This document shows, piece by piece, positions 28,716 to 36,900 of a DNA stretch of 64,000 nt (positions within the stretch are counted from its first letter, which is position 1; each line of letters starts with the position of its first letter). A program made the translations under genes and the position numbers. Source of the DNA: Romeriopsis navalis LEGE 11480 (GTDB lineage: Bacteria; Cyanobacteriota; Cyanobacteriia; Leptolyngbyales; Leptolyngbyaceae). Location of the stretch: positions 48,875 through 112,874 of the forward strand of contig NZ_JADEXQ010000005.1 of NCBI RefSeq assembly GCF_015207035.1, written 5' to 3'. Under the pieces are notes generated by a model. That model did not search any database and was not told where the DNA came from. It saw only the letters and a list, made by a program, of their open reading frames with translations.

Positions 28716-28905
28716 AGTATTTATTGCTATTGCATTCAGTTCTACTATATTTTCTGTTATTTATCTTGATTCTGCTCCATTCATTATCATTCTTTCTGAT
28801 TCTGATTTATGCTTTGTAAAATGCCGATTTTCGCCGAATTCTTGATTTTTTGACTCGCTATTATGATGAATTTGCTGGTTTAGTTGTTCGGGAAGCTGTA
28901 GCAAA

Positions 28906-29781
28906 TCAGTAATTTGCTCGATCTTGCCAAGTATGGGTGCCGAGAAACCGACAAGAATTTGAGGCATCGATCGCCGCCAACTCTAGCGATCGCTCAATAC
29001 TCTCCCCTCGATCGAGATAAAAGCAAAATGCGCCGTGTAGAACGTCACCGGCTCCGAGGGTGTCTACTGCATCGACTTGCGGGACGGGAATGGTTTGTGT
29101 TTGGCCGTTGGTGGAAAGCAGGATTGGCCGATCGTTGTTGGTGATGGCGACGGTGTTGATGCCGATGTTGTGGAGTTGGGTGATCGTGCCTTGGCGATCG
29201 CACTTTGGCCAAAAGAATCGACTGCTGCAAATGATTATGTCGATGAGTTCTAGATAATCTTCCATGCCTGGTTTCCAGCTACCGCCGTCCATGACGATCG
29301 TCGCGCCCTGTTGTTTGGCTTGGGCGATTTGGTGTTGAACGTTGGAGTCGATGTTGTGACCGTCGAGCAGGATGAGGTTGCAGTTTTGGATTGGGGCGAT
29401 CGTCAGTTCGGTGGTTTGAGATTTGGGTGGCGGGGTGGAGTTGACGATCGTACGTGAGGCATTAGCGGGATTGACCAAGATCGATGAAACCGGGAAGTCG
29501 TAGTCTTGGTTGGCCATCATGTCTTCGACAGGGACAGCATATTGGGCTTCGACGATATTACGGGCGAAGTGGGCCATTTGGCTTGGGCCGAAGCAGGAGA
29601 TGAGCCTGGCATTGCCGTCGAGAAGTTTGCAGGTGATGGCGGCGTTGAGGGCTGGGCCACCGCATTGCAGATGGAATGCTTGGGAGTAGGCTTTGGTGTC
29701 TTCAGTCGGGAATACTTCGAGCTGATAGGTTAAATCGATGGTCGATCGGCCTAAGAATATAGCAGTAGAGTTATTCCCCAT
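28906..29781 (-). CDS. PfkB-family carbohydrate kinase
   Basis: A 291-residue sugar kinase from the ATG at 29781 (MGNNSTAIFLG); the upstream in-frame TTG adds eight residues without support. The N-terminal glycine motif CGGPALNAAI, and the C-terminal signature DTLGAGDVLHGAF with the catalytic Asp, place it in the ribokinase/PfkB family. It would phosphorylate a sugar or nucleoside using ATP in the cytoplasm. The substrate cannot be read from sequence and the gene has no sugar-metabolism neighbours. Confidence 0.9.
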   Translation of the reverse strand: MGNNSTAIFLGRSTIDLTYQLEVFPTEDTKAYSQAFHLQCGGPALNAAITCKLLDGNARLISCFGPSQMAHFARNIVEAQYAVPVEDMMANQDYDFPVSSILVNPANASRTIVNSTPPPKSQTTELTIAPIQNCNLILLDGHNIDSNVQHQIAQAKQQGATIVMDGGSWKPGMEDYLELIDIIICSSRFFWPKCDRQGTITQLHNIGINTVAITNNDRPILLSTNGQTQTIPVPQVDAVDTLGAGDVLHGAFCFYLDRGESIERSLELAAIDASNSCRFLGTHTWQDRANY

Positions 29782-29825
29782 ATTTAGATGCTTGAATTCA
29801 GTCAAGAGATCTAGCCAATAGACTT

Positions 29826-30470
29826 TCAGCCCATTAGATTTTTACCGCTAATCAGCCATCCTAACCAAACTATATGATGCATCATCACAACGAGCCAGAA
29901 TGCGAACTGATAGGATGATTTGCTGACTTTATGCCGGAGTTTGCGTTGAGCAATAAACCCACCGATCCACCCGCCTGCAAGGTCACACAAAATGAGTGTT
30001 TGCTCTGGGATTCTCCAGGCTTTTTGTTGGGCTCGTGATTTATCATCGCTGTACAGTGTAAAGCTCACTATGCTAATTGTGAGATAGAGAAACAGTGGTA
30101 TTGAATTGTTTGTAGTCAATCCAAAGTGAATTGCTCCAATGAGGGGAAAAACTGTGATCAGTGATGTTTCTAGTAAAAGAGAGGAAGTGCGCGATCTGCC
30201 TTGCACGGCATTTTTTGGAGTAGCTGATGAATGCTGTGAATTTGCTGAAAGCCTTGCGCCTAGGATAAATGCATCCGATGCATGAACTTTACCATTCTGC
30301 TCACTAGTTCGGTAATAAATTGTATCTCCTACAATTGGACGGCGCGTGGCGTCTCTGACTTCAGTAATGTGCAGAAAAATCTCGTGCGTATTATCAATTG
30401 GTTTAATAAATCCGAATCCTTGATCATCTTTCCATTTGATGAGCTGACCGCTGCGCAAACTAGATTTCAT
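29826..30470 (-). CDS. Cold-shock domain / DUF1294 membrane fusion protein
   Basis: A 214-residue protein from the ATG at 30470. The N-terminal cold-shock domain (about 5-70) has WKDDQGFGFIKP and EIFLHITEV, the RNP1-like and RNP2-like RNA-binding strands. A polar linker (about 75-100) leads to a DUF1294 domain (about 105-210) with four hydrophobic helices and the family signature DKSRAQQKAWRIPE...LCDLAGGWIGGFIAQ. This fusion occurs in other bacteria; it would place a nucleic-acid-binding domain at the membrane. Its promoter has good boxes at 30539-30566, and the leader carries a small hairpin. It is followed closely by the PfkB gene on the same strand. Confidence 0.88.
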   Translation of the reverse strand: MKSSLRSGQLIKWKDDQGFGFIKPIDNTHEIFLHITEVRDATRRPIVGDTIYYRTSEQNGKVHASDAFILGARLSANSQHSSATPKNAVQGRSRTSSLLLETSLITVFPLIGAIHFGLTTNNSIPLFLYLTISIVSFTLYSDDKSRAQQKAWRIPEQTLILCDLAGGWIGGFIAQRKLRHKVSKSSYQFAFWLVVMMHHIVWLGWLISGKNLMG

Positions 30471-30797
30471 TGTAGATATTCTGTCAAATTGCAATTTTTA
30501 AATTGCTACAATATTACTTAGATTTGAAATTCATGTGCATTATATAATCATCAGCTCTAAAATCAATCAATTGACTTTCTGAATGGTAAAAATGTCTCGG
30601 CACTGAAACTGTGATATGGCGATGGGACGTACTGACTTCAACTGCGCTGTTGAACATCGTGGTCAGCTTAATGGCAATATGACCATGATTTATGCTGCTG
30701 CCACTTAGGGATGAAGTTTTCTTTAGCGGCGATTATGGGTCTAGTCAGCTCCTAAATCGACAACTAGACTAGTGTGCATTTGACTGGATGCAGTTGC
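30471..30797. other. Intergenic stretch upstream of the cold-shock gene
   Basis: This 327-bp AT-rich stretch has the promoter noted separately near its left end. Nothing else stands out: no tRNA, no convincing small ORF and no terminator after the CIA30 gene. Confidence 0.5.
30539..30566 (-). promoter_or_regulatory. Promoter of the cold-shock/DUF1294 gene
   Basis: On the minus strand TTGATT (30561-30566) and a perfect TATAAT (30539-30544) are 16 bp apart. The predicted leader is about 60 nt and contains a 7-bp stem, GCAATTT with AAATTGC, at 30491-30506. Confidence 0.5.
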
Positions 30798-31478
30798 CTA
30801 AAACAAACTAATTGACTCGACATATAGCGAAAATTTCCCCGGCTTGAAGCTCGGATTCAATGCTTTGTCATACTCAAACTTACTAAGCATGAGTTGCATC
30901 GATCGAATCTGCTTGGTATTCAGTTTCACGTCAGCCGGTAATGTCCGTGCCCGAACGACACCACGCATTTCGCTAAAGGGTACCTGGACCGTAATCCATT
31001 TGTTTTCGACAGTATCGAAGGAATAAGCAAAGGCCACACTGTCCCAGCCCACATCACTGCGCATAAAAAACTTATAGCGCTGCCCATCGCCTTTCACTTT
31101 GAGCTTGATGCCTTGGGACGTCGATAAATCCAACGCTGGTTCAAAATTGCGCGTCCGAACTGACACAAAACCGCCGGAATTTGCCGTCGAAACATTTCCG
31201 GTAAACCAAGCGCCCTCTGGCGAACGAACGATCTTGCTATCGCTCACGCCACCCATGACCACATCATCTACCGCGCCCCACGTCTGACTAATATCGGTAA
31301 TCAGTGGGAAATTAAACAACACCTTGTCACCATTAGCTTGGACCTCGGCACAGGGCGATGGCGGTGGCATATTGAGTTGAAACATTTTTTGAACCCAGCT
31401 AACAACGGGAATCGCTTCAAAGTAATCCAGGGTTTGGACAAACCGGCCTAAATCCCAGTTCTGACGTTGATTGCTCAT
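30798..31478 (-). CDS. CIA30 family protein (NDUFAF1-like)
   Basis: A 226-residue protein from the ATG at 31478 (MSNQRQNWDLG). The domain (about 55-226) shows the CIA30 pattern: TWGAVDDVVMGGVSDSKIV, a Gly-rich strand with FTGNVSTANSGGFVSVR, GIKLKVKGDG, and the final KFSLYVESISL. In mitochondria this family (CIA30/NDUFAF1) helps assemble complex I; cyanobacterial members are thought to bind ligands in a galactose-binding-like beta fold, possibly with NDH-1 or with photosystem assembly, but this is not established. No signal peptide is present. The gene stands alone. Confidence 0.85.
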   Translation of the reverse strand: MSNQRQNWDLGRFVQTLDYFEAIPVVSWVQKMFQLNMPPPSPCAEVQANGDKVLFNFPLITDISQTWGAVDDVVMGGVSDSKIVRSPEGAWFTGNVSTANSGGFVSVRTRNFEPALDLSTSQGIKLKVKGDGQRYKFFMRSDVGWDSVAFAYSFDTVENKWITVQVPFSEMRGVVRARTLPADVKLNTKQIRSMQLMLSKFEYDKALNPSFKPGKFSLYVESISLF

Positions 31479-31983
31479 GCGCAACACCAGGGCGAAAGAA
31501 TCACTGATTAATATTTGGCGAAGATATTTTAACTCTTATCAACAAAGCCTAAATCTATCTTAAGTGAAACTCTGGGCAAATATTCCCGCGTCTACACTGA
31601 GTTGGCGATCGAGCAGCAGATTACTGCGCATTGTGGCTAATTAGACGAATAATTCCCGACTTTTTACGCACCGCTGATAAATGCCACAGCTAGCATAGGC
31701 GCTCGATATTTCCCCGGTGATTTTGTGGATAGCTGTCGCGATCGAAAGCGCTTCTGATCGTCTCCCATCGCGGCGAGTTATCGGTTGCCTTTGAGATTAT
31801 CCATCCTGCGGCTCAATCGAATTGCGGCTGGCTGAAGCGTCATTGCAATTTGGTTTAACAACTCCTGGTTTTTAGTTTTGTGTCGAGTCGAGTGTTGATC
31901 AACTCCACCCGGCGTGGCTGGGTATGCTTGGCGCCACATATTTTCATCGCAGTTATGTTCATTGCAGAGTAGGAACTTGTTCG
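31479..31983. other. Intergenic stretch between CIA30 and PBP/DUF4912 genes
   Basis: This 505-bp region between divergent genes has one HIP1-like GGCGATCGAG and ordinary composition. I see no RNA gene, no clear promoter boxes and no convincing ORF. Confidence 0.45.
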
Positions 31984-34356
31984 ATGCTGAAGAAAAAAAA
32001 TGCTCCGATCGTCACGTTGGCGATGTTGCTATTGTTAGCTGCCACCCCCTACATCGGTTTTCGCGGCTTTAAGTCATTAGAATTTGCCCCAGTGCAGGCG
32101 CAAACTGCTCAAAGTCAATTCACGGTTCCTGACTCCGTGGCGGCGGATACGACTGTGCGGATTGCGGCTTCGGAGCCAACCTCAACCTTAAGCGCGAAGC
32201 TGAAGCAAGGCTTTGAACAGCGCTATCAGGGCACAGAAGTTTTAGTGGCAGCGGAAAATGCCGATGTGGCGTTGCAGTCTGTGGCCGAAGGGCGGGCCGA
32301 TGTGGCTGTGATTGGTCGGGCCTTGAGTGATGGCGAACGGGCGCAGGGCCTAACGCCGGTGACGATCGGGCGACAAAAGATTGCCGTGATTACGAGTCCT
32401 GATAATCCCGTGGGCAATTTGACCAACGCGCAATTTGCGCAGATTTTCCGGGGTGAGATTACGAACTGGTCAGCGGTGGGCGGTGATGATGTGCCCATTC
32501 GGTTGATTGACCAAACGTTAGCGAGCGGCACTAGGCAGTCCTTATCAAACTATCCGGTCTTTCAGGCGGCCCCGTTTGAGGCGGCCAATGGTGCATTCGG
32601 TCTGACCCGCAATGATATTGATTCGATCGTCGCGCAGTTGGGAAATGATGGGATTGCTTATGTCATTGCTGACCAGGCTTTGGGGCGATCGGACTTGAAG
32701 ATAGTGCCATTGCACCAAGTCTTGCCCGATGATGCGCGTTATTCGTTCTCACAGCCTTTGAGTTATGTCTATCAGGGGCCCAATCCGAATGCGGCGGCGC
32801 AGGCTTTTCTGGGTTATGCGACGGGGGCAGATGGCCAGCAGTTAGCAAATCTGCCGCCGATTGCGACCGCTGCGGGTACTGCAACAGGAGCTGGTAATGA
32901 ATCATCTGGGGCCGGAGGTACATCGGCTGCAGGCACATCTGGGGCCGGGGCCGCGGCTGGGGCGATCGCTGATACCAACCAGAGTAATCGTCAAGTGCCG
33001 CAGGGCTGGGGCTTGTTGCTATTGCCACTTTTAGGTTTGCCGCTATTAGCATTCTGGATGAAGGGGCGCAAGCGTGATGCGAAGCCGGTGACTGGTGGCG
33101 GTGCTCCGACGACGGCACGGCCGATCACCGCGGCGACATCGCCGTCGGCATTCCGGGGTGGAACGCCAGTAACGGGATTAGGAGCTGGTGCTGTAGCCGG
33201 TGCGGCCGGTTTAGGCGCGGCGGGCGTCGCCGGGGCCGCGAAAGCGGCGGGGATGGCGCAGGACCGGGCGGCAGATGCGGCGGATACGGTGAAAGCGAAA
33301 ATGACTGGCGATACGGCGGTTTCACCTTCCCGGACCGAAATGCCTGCAAGCAAACCACAGCTCGATCAATCGCCGTCAGGCAAGCCGCAAAAATCCGTTG
33401 CACTACCGTCAATCAATACCGCTGGAATTGCGGGTGTGGGGCTGGCGGGAGCCGGGATGGCTGCTGGTCTGGTCGGCTTGGGCCGGAATCAGGATAAGGC
33501 GCAAGACCAAATGACTCCAGATGCGGCCCACCAACCCCCAACGAATTTGCCGATTGATGAAGCCCACCATCGATCGCGGCAAGCACATGATGGACGGATT
33601 ATTGTGGTGCCTCGGGATGAATCAACGGCCTATGCCTATTGGGAAGTTCCCCCAGGCGAATTGCAAGATTGTCCGGCGGGGAAAAGGCTGAATCTGCGGC
33701 TTTATGATGTCACGGGTACGACGGAGCAGGATGGATTGCCGCCGAACTATAAGCAGTTCGATTGTGCACAAACGGATTGTGAGATGAACGTGCCGTTGTC
33801 CGGTGTCGATCGGGATTATGTGGCGGAATTGGGTTACACCAGTGATGCGGGGCGTTGGATTTCGCTAGGTCATTCGCAGCGGACACATATTTCGCAAACC
33901 GATGCGGCAAATGCCCATCAAGCACGGACCACAACGCTGATGGGGGCGTTTGAGTCGCCGGTGCAACCCGTGGGGCAGACAGAAGATAAGGCTGCTGACC
34001 AGTCGCGGTTAGTGATTACCTCGACGATGCCGGCCTGGAGTGCCGTGGGTACACCGACGAGTAATGAGCCACGGGTTTATGTCTCGTGGGATATCTTGGC
34101 GGCGCAGCAAGCGCGGCGTAGTGGAAAACAGATGGTGTTGCGGGTCTATGATGCGACCAATATTGATCTCGATCGGCAAGCGGCCCATAGTTTCCGGCAG
34201 TATCTGATTAGTGATACAGCGAAGGATATGGTGGTGTCGGTGCCCGCGATCGATCGGGATTATGTGGCGGAAATTGGTTATTTACTGCCCGATGGTCAGC
34301 TCGAACGGGTGATTCGATCAACTCATACCCATGTGCCAGTTGTGGCTGAGCGCTAG
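31984..34356 (+). CDS. Phosphate-binding-protein-like / DUF4912 membrane protein
   Basis: A 790-residue protein from the ATG at 31984, which starts a clean signal sequence (KKKNAPIVTLAMLLLLAATP). A PstS-like type-II binding domain (about 45-285) has RIAASEPTSTLSAKLKQGF, a Ser/Thr-rich anion-site region and FRGEITNWSAVGG, motifs of periplasmic phosphate-binding proteins. Ala/Gly-rich linkers flank one membrane helix (about 340-360, GLLLLPLLGLPLLAFW). The cytoplasmic side is low-complexity Ala/Gly, then two DUF4912 domains (about 535-630 and 690-785), each ending RDYVAELGY or RDYVAEIGY. Such fusions occur in cyanobacteria; the function is unknown. A link between outside ligand binding and a cytoplasmic reader is the obvious hypothesis. 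Confidence 0.82.
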   Translation: MLKKKNAPIVTLAMLLLLAATPYIGFRGFKSLEFAPVQAQTAQSQFTVPDSVAADTTVRIAASEPTSTLSAKLKQGFEQRYQGTEVLVAAENADVALQSVAEGRADVAVIGRALSDGERAQGLTPVTIGRQKIAVITSPDNPVGNLTNAQFAQIFRGEITNWSAVGGDDVPIRLIDQTLASGTRQSLSNYPVFQAAPFEAANGAFGLTRNDIDSIVAQLGNDGIAYVIADQALGRSDLKIVPLHQVLPDDARYSFSQPLSYVYQGPNPNAAAQAFLGYATGADGQQLANLPPIATAAGTATGAGNESSGAGGTSAAGTSGAGAAAGAIADTNQSNRQVPQGWGLLLLPLLGLPLLAFWMKGRKRDAKPVTGGGAPTTARPITAATSPSAFRGGTPVTGLGAGAVAGAAGLGAAGVAGAAKAAGMAQDRAADAADTVKAKMTGDTAVSPSRTEMPASKPQLDQSPSGKPQKSVALPSINTAGIAGVGLAGAGMAAGLVGLGRNQDKAQDQMTPDAAHQPPTNLPIDEAHHRSRQAHDGRIIVVPRDESTAYAYWEVPPGELQDCPAGKRLNLRLYDVTGTTEQDGLPPNYKQFDCAQTDCEMNVPLSGVDRDYVAELGYTSDAGRWISLGHSQRTHISQTDAANAHQARTTTLMGAFESPVQPVGQTEDKAADQSRLVITSTMPAWSAVGTPTSNEPRVYVSWDILAAQQARRSGKQMVLRVYDATNIDLDRQAAHSFRQYLISDTAKDMVVSVPAIDRDYVAEIGYLLPDGQLERVIRSTHTHVPVVAER

Positions 34357-34388
34357 GAGGCAATCGGTTTACGAAGATAGCAATTGGT

Positions 34389-35312
34389 CTACGTCAGGCC
34401 AAGATGTTGCTGAAGTGCCGATCGCATAATGTCGATCGGCACTTCGTCGTTTGTCCAGATCTTTAGGGCAGCTGCGCCTTGCTGAACCAGCATTTCTAGT
34501 CCGTCAAGCGTGATGGCGTTTTCTGCTTGGGCCTGTTGTAAAAATTGAGTCGGGCTAGGCACGTAAATCAAATCGTAGGCGATCGTTCCAGCTTGGATCG
34601 TCGCGGCTTGGGCTGGACTGAGAGGCGATGCGTCGGCGTTGGGATGCATGCCGATCGGTGTGGTGTTGACGATGAGATGGGCTTGCTCAATTGCCTGATC
34701 TAAATCGGCCCAGGCGTGGACGGATAATTTTGCGGTAATGGCTTGACCGAGCGTCGAGTTCTGCCAACTGCGATAGAACTGGTCGAGTTTAGCGGCATTA
34801 CGGCCAAAGACTTGAATTTTTTGACAGCCTAATTGGTGCGCCCCAACGACTACGGCGCGGGCGGCACCGCCATTGCCAAGACAAATGACGGTCGTTTGGG
34901 ACCAATCCCGTGACATGGCTTGCAAGGGGGAAATAAATCCGGCGACATCGGTATTGGTGCCATGCCATCCAGCGGCGGTTTGCCAAACTGTATTGACCGC
35001 ACCCACGGCTTTCGCCAGATCGGTTGTGTCAGCTAACAGCGGAATAATGGTTTGTTTATGGGGAATAGTGATGTTGAACCCGACGAGCCCGATCGCATCA
35101 AATCCTGTAATTGCATCATTGAGGCGTTCTGGGGCGATCGGAAATGCGGCATAGAGATAATCCAACTCCATCTGGGCCAATGCGGCATTGTGCATCAATG
35201 GCGAAAATGAATGTGCGACGGGATGACCAATCACCCCGAGTAATTTCGTCCGTCCCGTAATCTTCATGGCACCCGTTGCGCGATTTCCGAATTGCTCACC
35301 TGCTGTGGCCAT
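34389..35312 (-). CDS. aroE: Shikimate dehydrogenase
   Basis: A 307-residue enzyme of aromatic amino acid synthesis that reduces 3-dehydroshikimate to shikimate with NADPH. Substrate-site residues are visible: the SFSPLMHNAAL loop, Lys in NITIPHKQ, and Asn/Asp in VNTVW and TNTDVAGF. The NADP-binding Gly motif is CLGNGGAARAV. The start is unsure: ATG at 35312 (MATAGEQFG) or ATG at 35267 (MKITGRTKLLG), where most homologues begin; neither has a strong ribosome-binding site. It follows minE by 4 bp, so it is translationally coupled to the min operon. Confidence 0.95.
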   Translation of the reverse strand: MATAGEQFGNRATGAMKITGRTKLLGVIGHPVAHSFSPLMHNAALAQMELDYLYAAFPIAPERLNDAITGFDAIGLVGFNITIPHKQTIIPLLADTTDLAKAVGAVNTVWQTAAGWHGTNTDVAGFISPLQAMSRDWSQTTVICLGNGGAARAVVVGAHQLGCQKIQVFGRNAAKLDQFYRSWQNSTLGQAITAKLSVHAWADLDQAIEQAHLIVNTTPIGMHPNADASPLSPAQAATIQAGTIAYDLIYVPSPTQFLQQAQAENAITLDGLEMLVQQGAAALKIWTNDEVPIDIMRSALQQHLGLT

Positions 35313-35316
35313 GGTT

Positions 35317-35862
35317 TTAGTTCATGGCTTCGTCGTCTTGAATCACCACATTCTCTAGCCGGGCTTTGGCCGTTTCCGCCGATTCTGCGGCGGCTTGCGC
35401 TTCTTTGTCGGCGGTTGATGCTGTTTCGGCGGTTATCTCTGGGGGCTCTGCCGTCGCATCGGTTTCTACAGCCGGTGATGTGGGTGATTCGGTCGGTGTC
35501 TCACTGGCGTTCGGATCACCAATTTTGTCTTCATCGAGTTCAATTTCCGGCAGTTCTTCACCCGTGATGGTTTCATCCTTGACCGTGTAGAACTCGGGAT
35601 TCACCCGCCGAATTGGCAGGTTTGCGACTAGGACCGTCAGCCGATCGCTGCTGTCGAGGCTGAGTTCCATCTCTTCGGAATCCAAATCAACATAGCGTGA
35701 GACCACTTCGAGGATTTCTCGGCGCATGGCTTCCAGCATATCTGGCTCGATCGCCGCTCGATCATGGGCGAGGACGAGCTTCAGCCGATTTTTGACATCC
35801 TGGCGGCTATTACGGTCGCCAATACCAGGAAACATCCGATCGAGAATTTCACGAAGATTCAT
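35317..35862 (-). CDS. minE: Cell division topological specificity factor MinE with long acidic tail
   Basis: A 181-residue protein from the ATG at 35862 (MNLREILDRMF). The N-terminal ~95 residues are a complete MinE: the membrane-targeting start, RNSRQDVKNRLKLVLAHDRAAI (MinD-stimulating helix) and the topological domain up to LVANLPIRRV. MinE displaces MinC from MinD and drives the pole-to-pole pattern. Unusually, a tail of about 85 residues follows, rich in Glu, Ala, Thr, Pro and Ser; typical MinE proteins are 85-100 residues. The tail appears in frame with no sign of frameshift. The gene lies between minD and aroE. Confidence 0.94.
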   Translation of the reverse strand: MNLREILDRMFPGIGDRNSRQDVKNRLKLVLAHDRAAIEPDMLEAMRREILEVVSRYVDLDSEEMELSLDSSDRLTVLVANLPIRRVNPEFYTVKDETITGEELPEIELDEDKIGDPNASETPTESPTSPAVETDATAEPPEITAETASTADKEAQAAAESAETAKARLENVVIQDDEAMN

Positions 35863-35974
35863 TAGCTTGTTGACAATACAGGGGGTGGATTTTGCAAAGT
35901 TTTGAGTGGAGATGTCAAAAAAAGTTTGATTTGCCAACGAGCGAAGATCACCCAGAGATTGATGGCCTGGGACT

Positions 35975-36778
35975 TCAGCCTAAGGGCTTTTTGAGGAATG
36001 TCTTAAACCGAGTAAACAGACTTTCGTCTGAACTCAGCTCAAGGAGGGGGACTTTTTCGCCTTCGATGCGCCGGGCGATGTTATCAAAGGCGGTGCCAGC
36101 CATACTGGGTGTGCCAGAGAGAACGAGCGGTTCACCGCGGTTGGTGGAAACGATCACCTTTTCATCATCCGGCACAACCCCAATCAGCGGGACAGCCAAA
36201 ATCTCTTGGACATCATCGATCGACATCATGTCATTCGCGGCGACCATTTTGGGCCGGATACGATTGACGATGAGACTGGCGCGTTTGATGTTGTTCGCTT
36301 CTAGTAGGCCAATCACGCGGTCGGCATCCCGGACGGCGGAGATTTCTGGTGTGGTGACGATTAAGGCTTCTTGCGCCCCGGCGATTGCGTTTTGGAAGCC
36401 CATTTCGATGCCTGCGGGGGAATCGACTAAGACATAGTCATATACCTTGGCGATCGCCAGCACTAGCTGTCGCATTTGGGCTGGATTGACGGCATCTTTC
36501 GTGCGATTTTGCGCGGCGGGTAGGAGGACCAGGTTAGCGCGCCGCTTGTCCTTGACTAGGGCCTGCTCTAAACGACATTCACCGGCGAGAACTTCGACTG
36601 CCGTATAAACGACCCGATTTTCAAGACCGAGTAAGAGGTCAAGATTCCGCAGACCGAAGTCAGCGTCTACAACGGCGACACGGCGGTTGCGCTGTGCTAA
36701 AGCCATGCCGATGTTGGCTGTAGTAGTGGTTTTGCCAACACCCCCTTTTCCGGAGGTTACAACGATAACTCGTCCCAT
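35975..36778 (-). CDS. minD: Septum site-determining ATPase MinD
   Basis: A 267-residue ParA-type ATPase from the ATG at 36778 (MGRVIVVTSGKGGVGKTT); eight upstream codons are not needed. The deviant Walker A KGGVGKTT with the signature Lys, the switch DADFGLRNLD and the VDSPAGIE motif are present. The C-terminus (about 250-267, SLFTRFKTFLKKPLG) is an amphipathic helix that binds membrane. MinD recruits MinC to block division away from mid-cell. It sits between minC (122-bp gap) and minE (112-bp gap) on the same strand. Confidence 0.97.
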   Translation of the reverse strand: MGRVIVVTSGKGGVGKTTTTANIGMALAQRNRRVAVVDADFGLRNLDLLLGLENRVVYTAVEVLAGECRLEQALVKDKRRANLVLLPAAQNRTKDAVNPAQMRQLVLAIAKVYDYVLVDSPAGIEMGFQNAIAGAQEALIVTTPEISAVRDADRVIGLLEANNIKRASLIVNRIRPKMVAANDMMSIDDVQEILAVPLIGVVPDDEKVIVSTNRGEPLVLSGTPSMAGTAFDNIARRIEGEKVPLLELSSDESLFTRFKTFLKKPLG

Positions 36779-36900
36779 GAGCGGCATCCAGCGATTGGTC
36801 AAATTCTAATAACTATACGTGAAATCGGATCGCACGTGGTATTCCTTTCCACTGAATCAAGGGCGCGATCCGGATAAGGGTAAATTGATCCGGTGGCGGG

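Noticed and set aside
28761..28967. 68-codon minus-strand ORF overlapping the end of the PfkB gene
   Set aside because: It overlaps a real gene, lies in AT-rich DNA and shows no motif.
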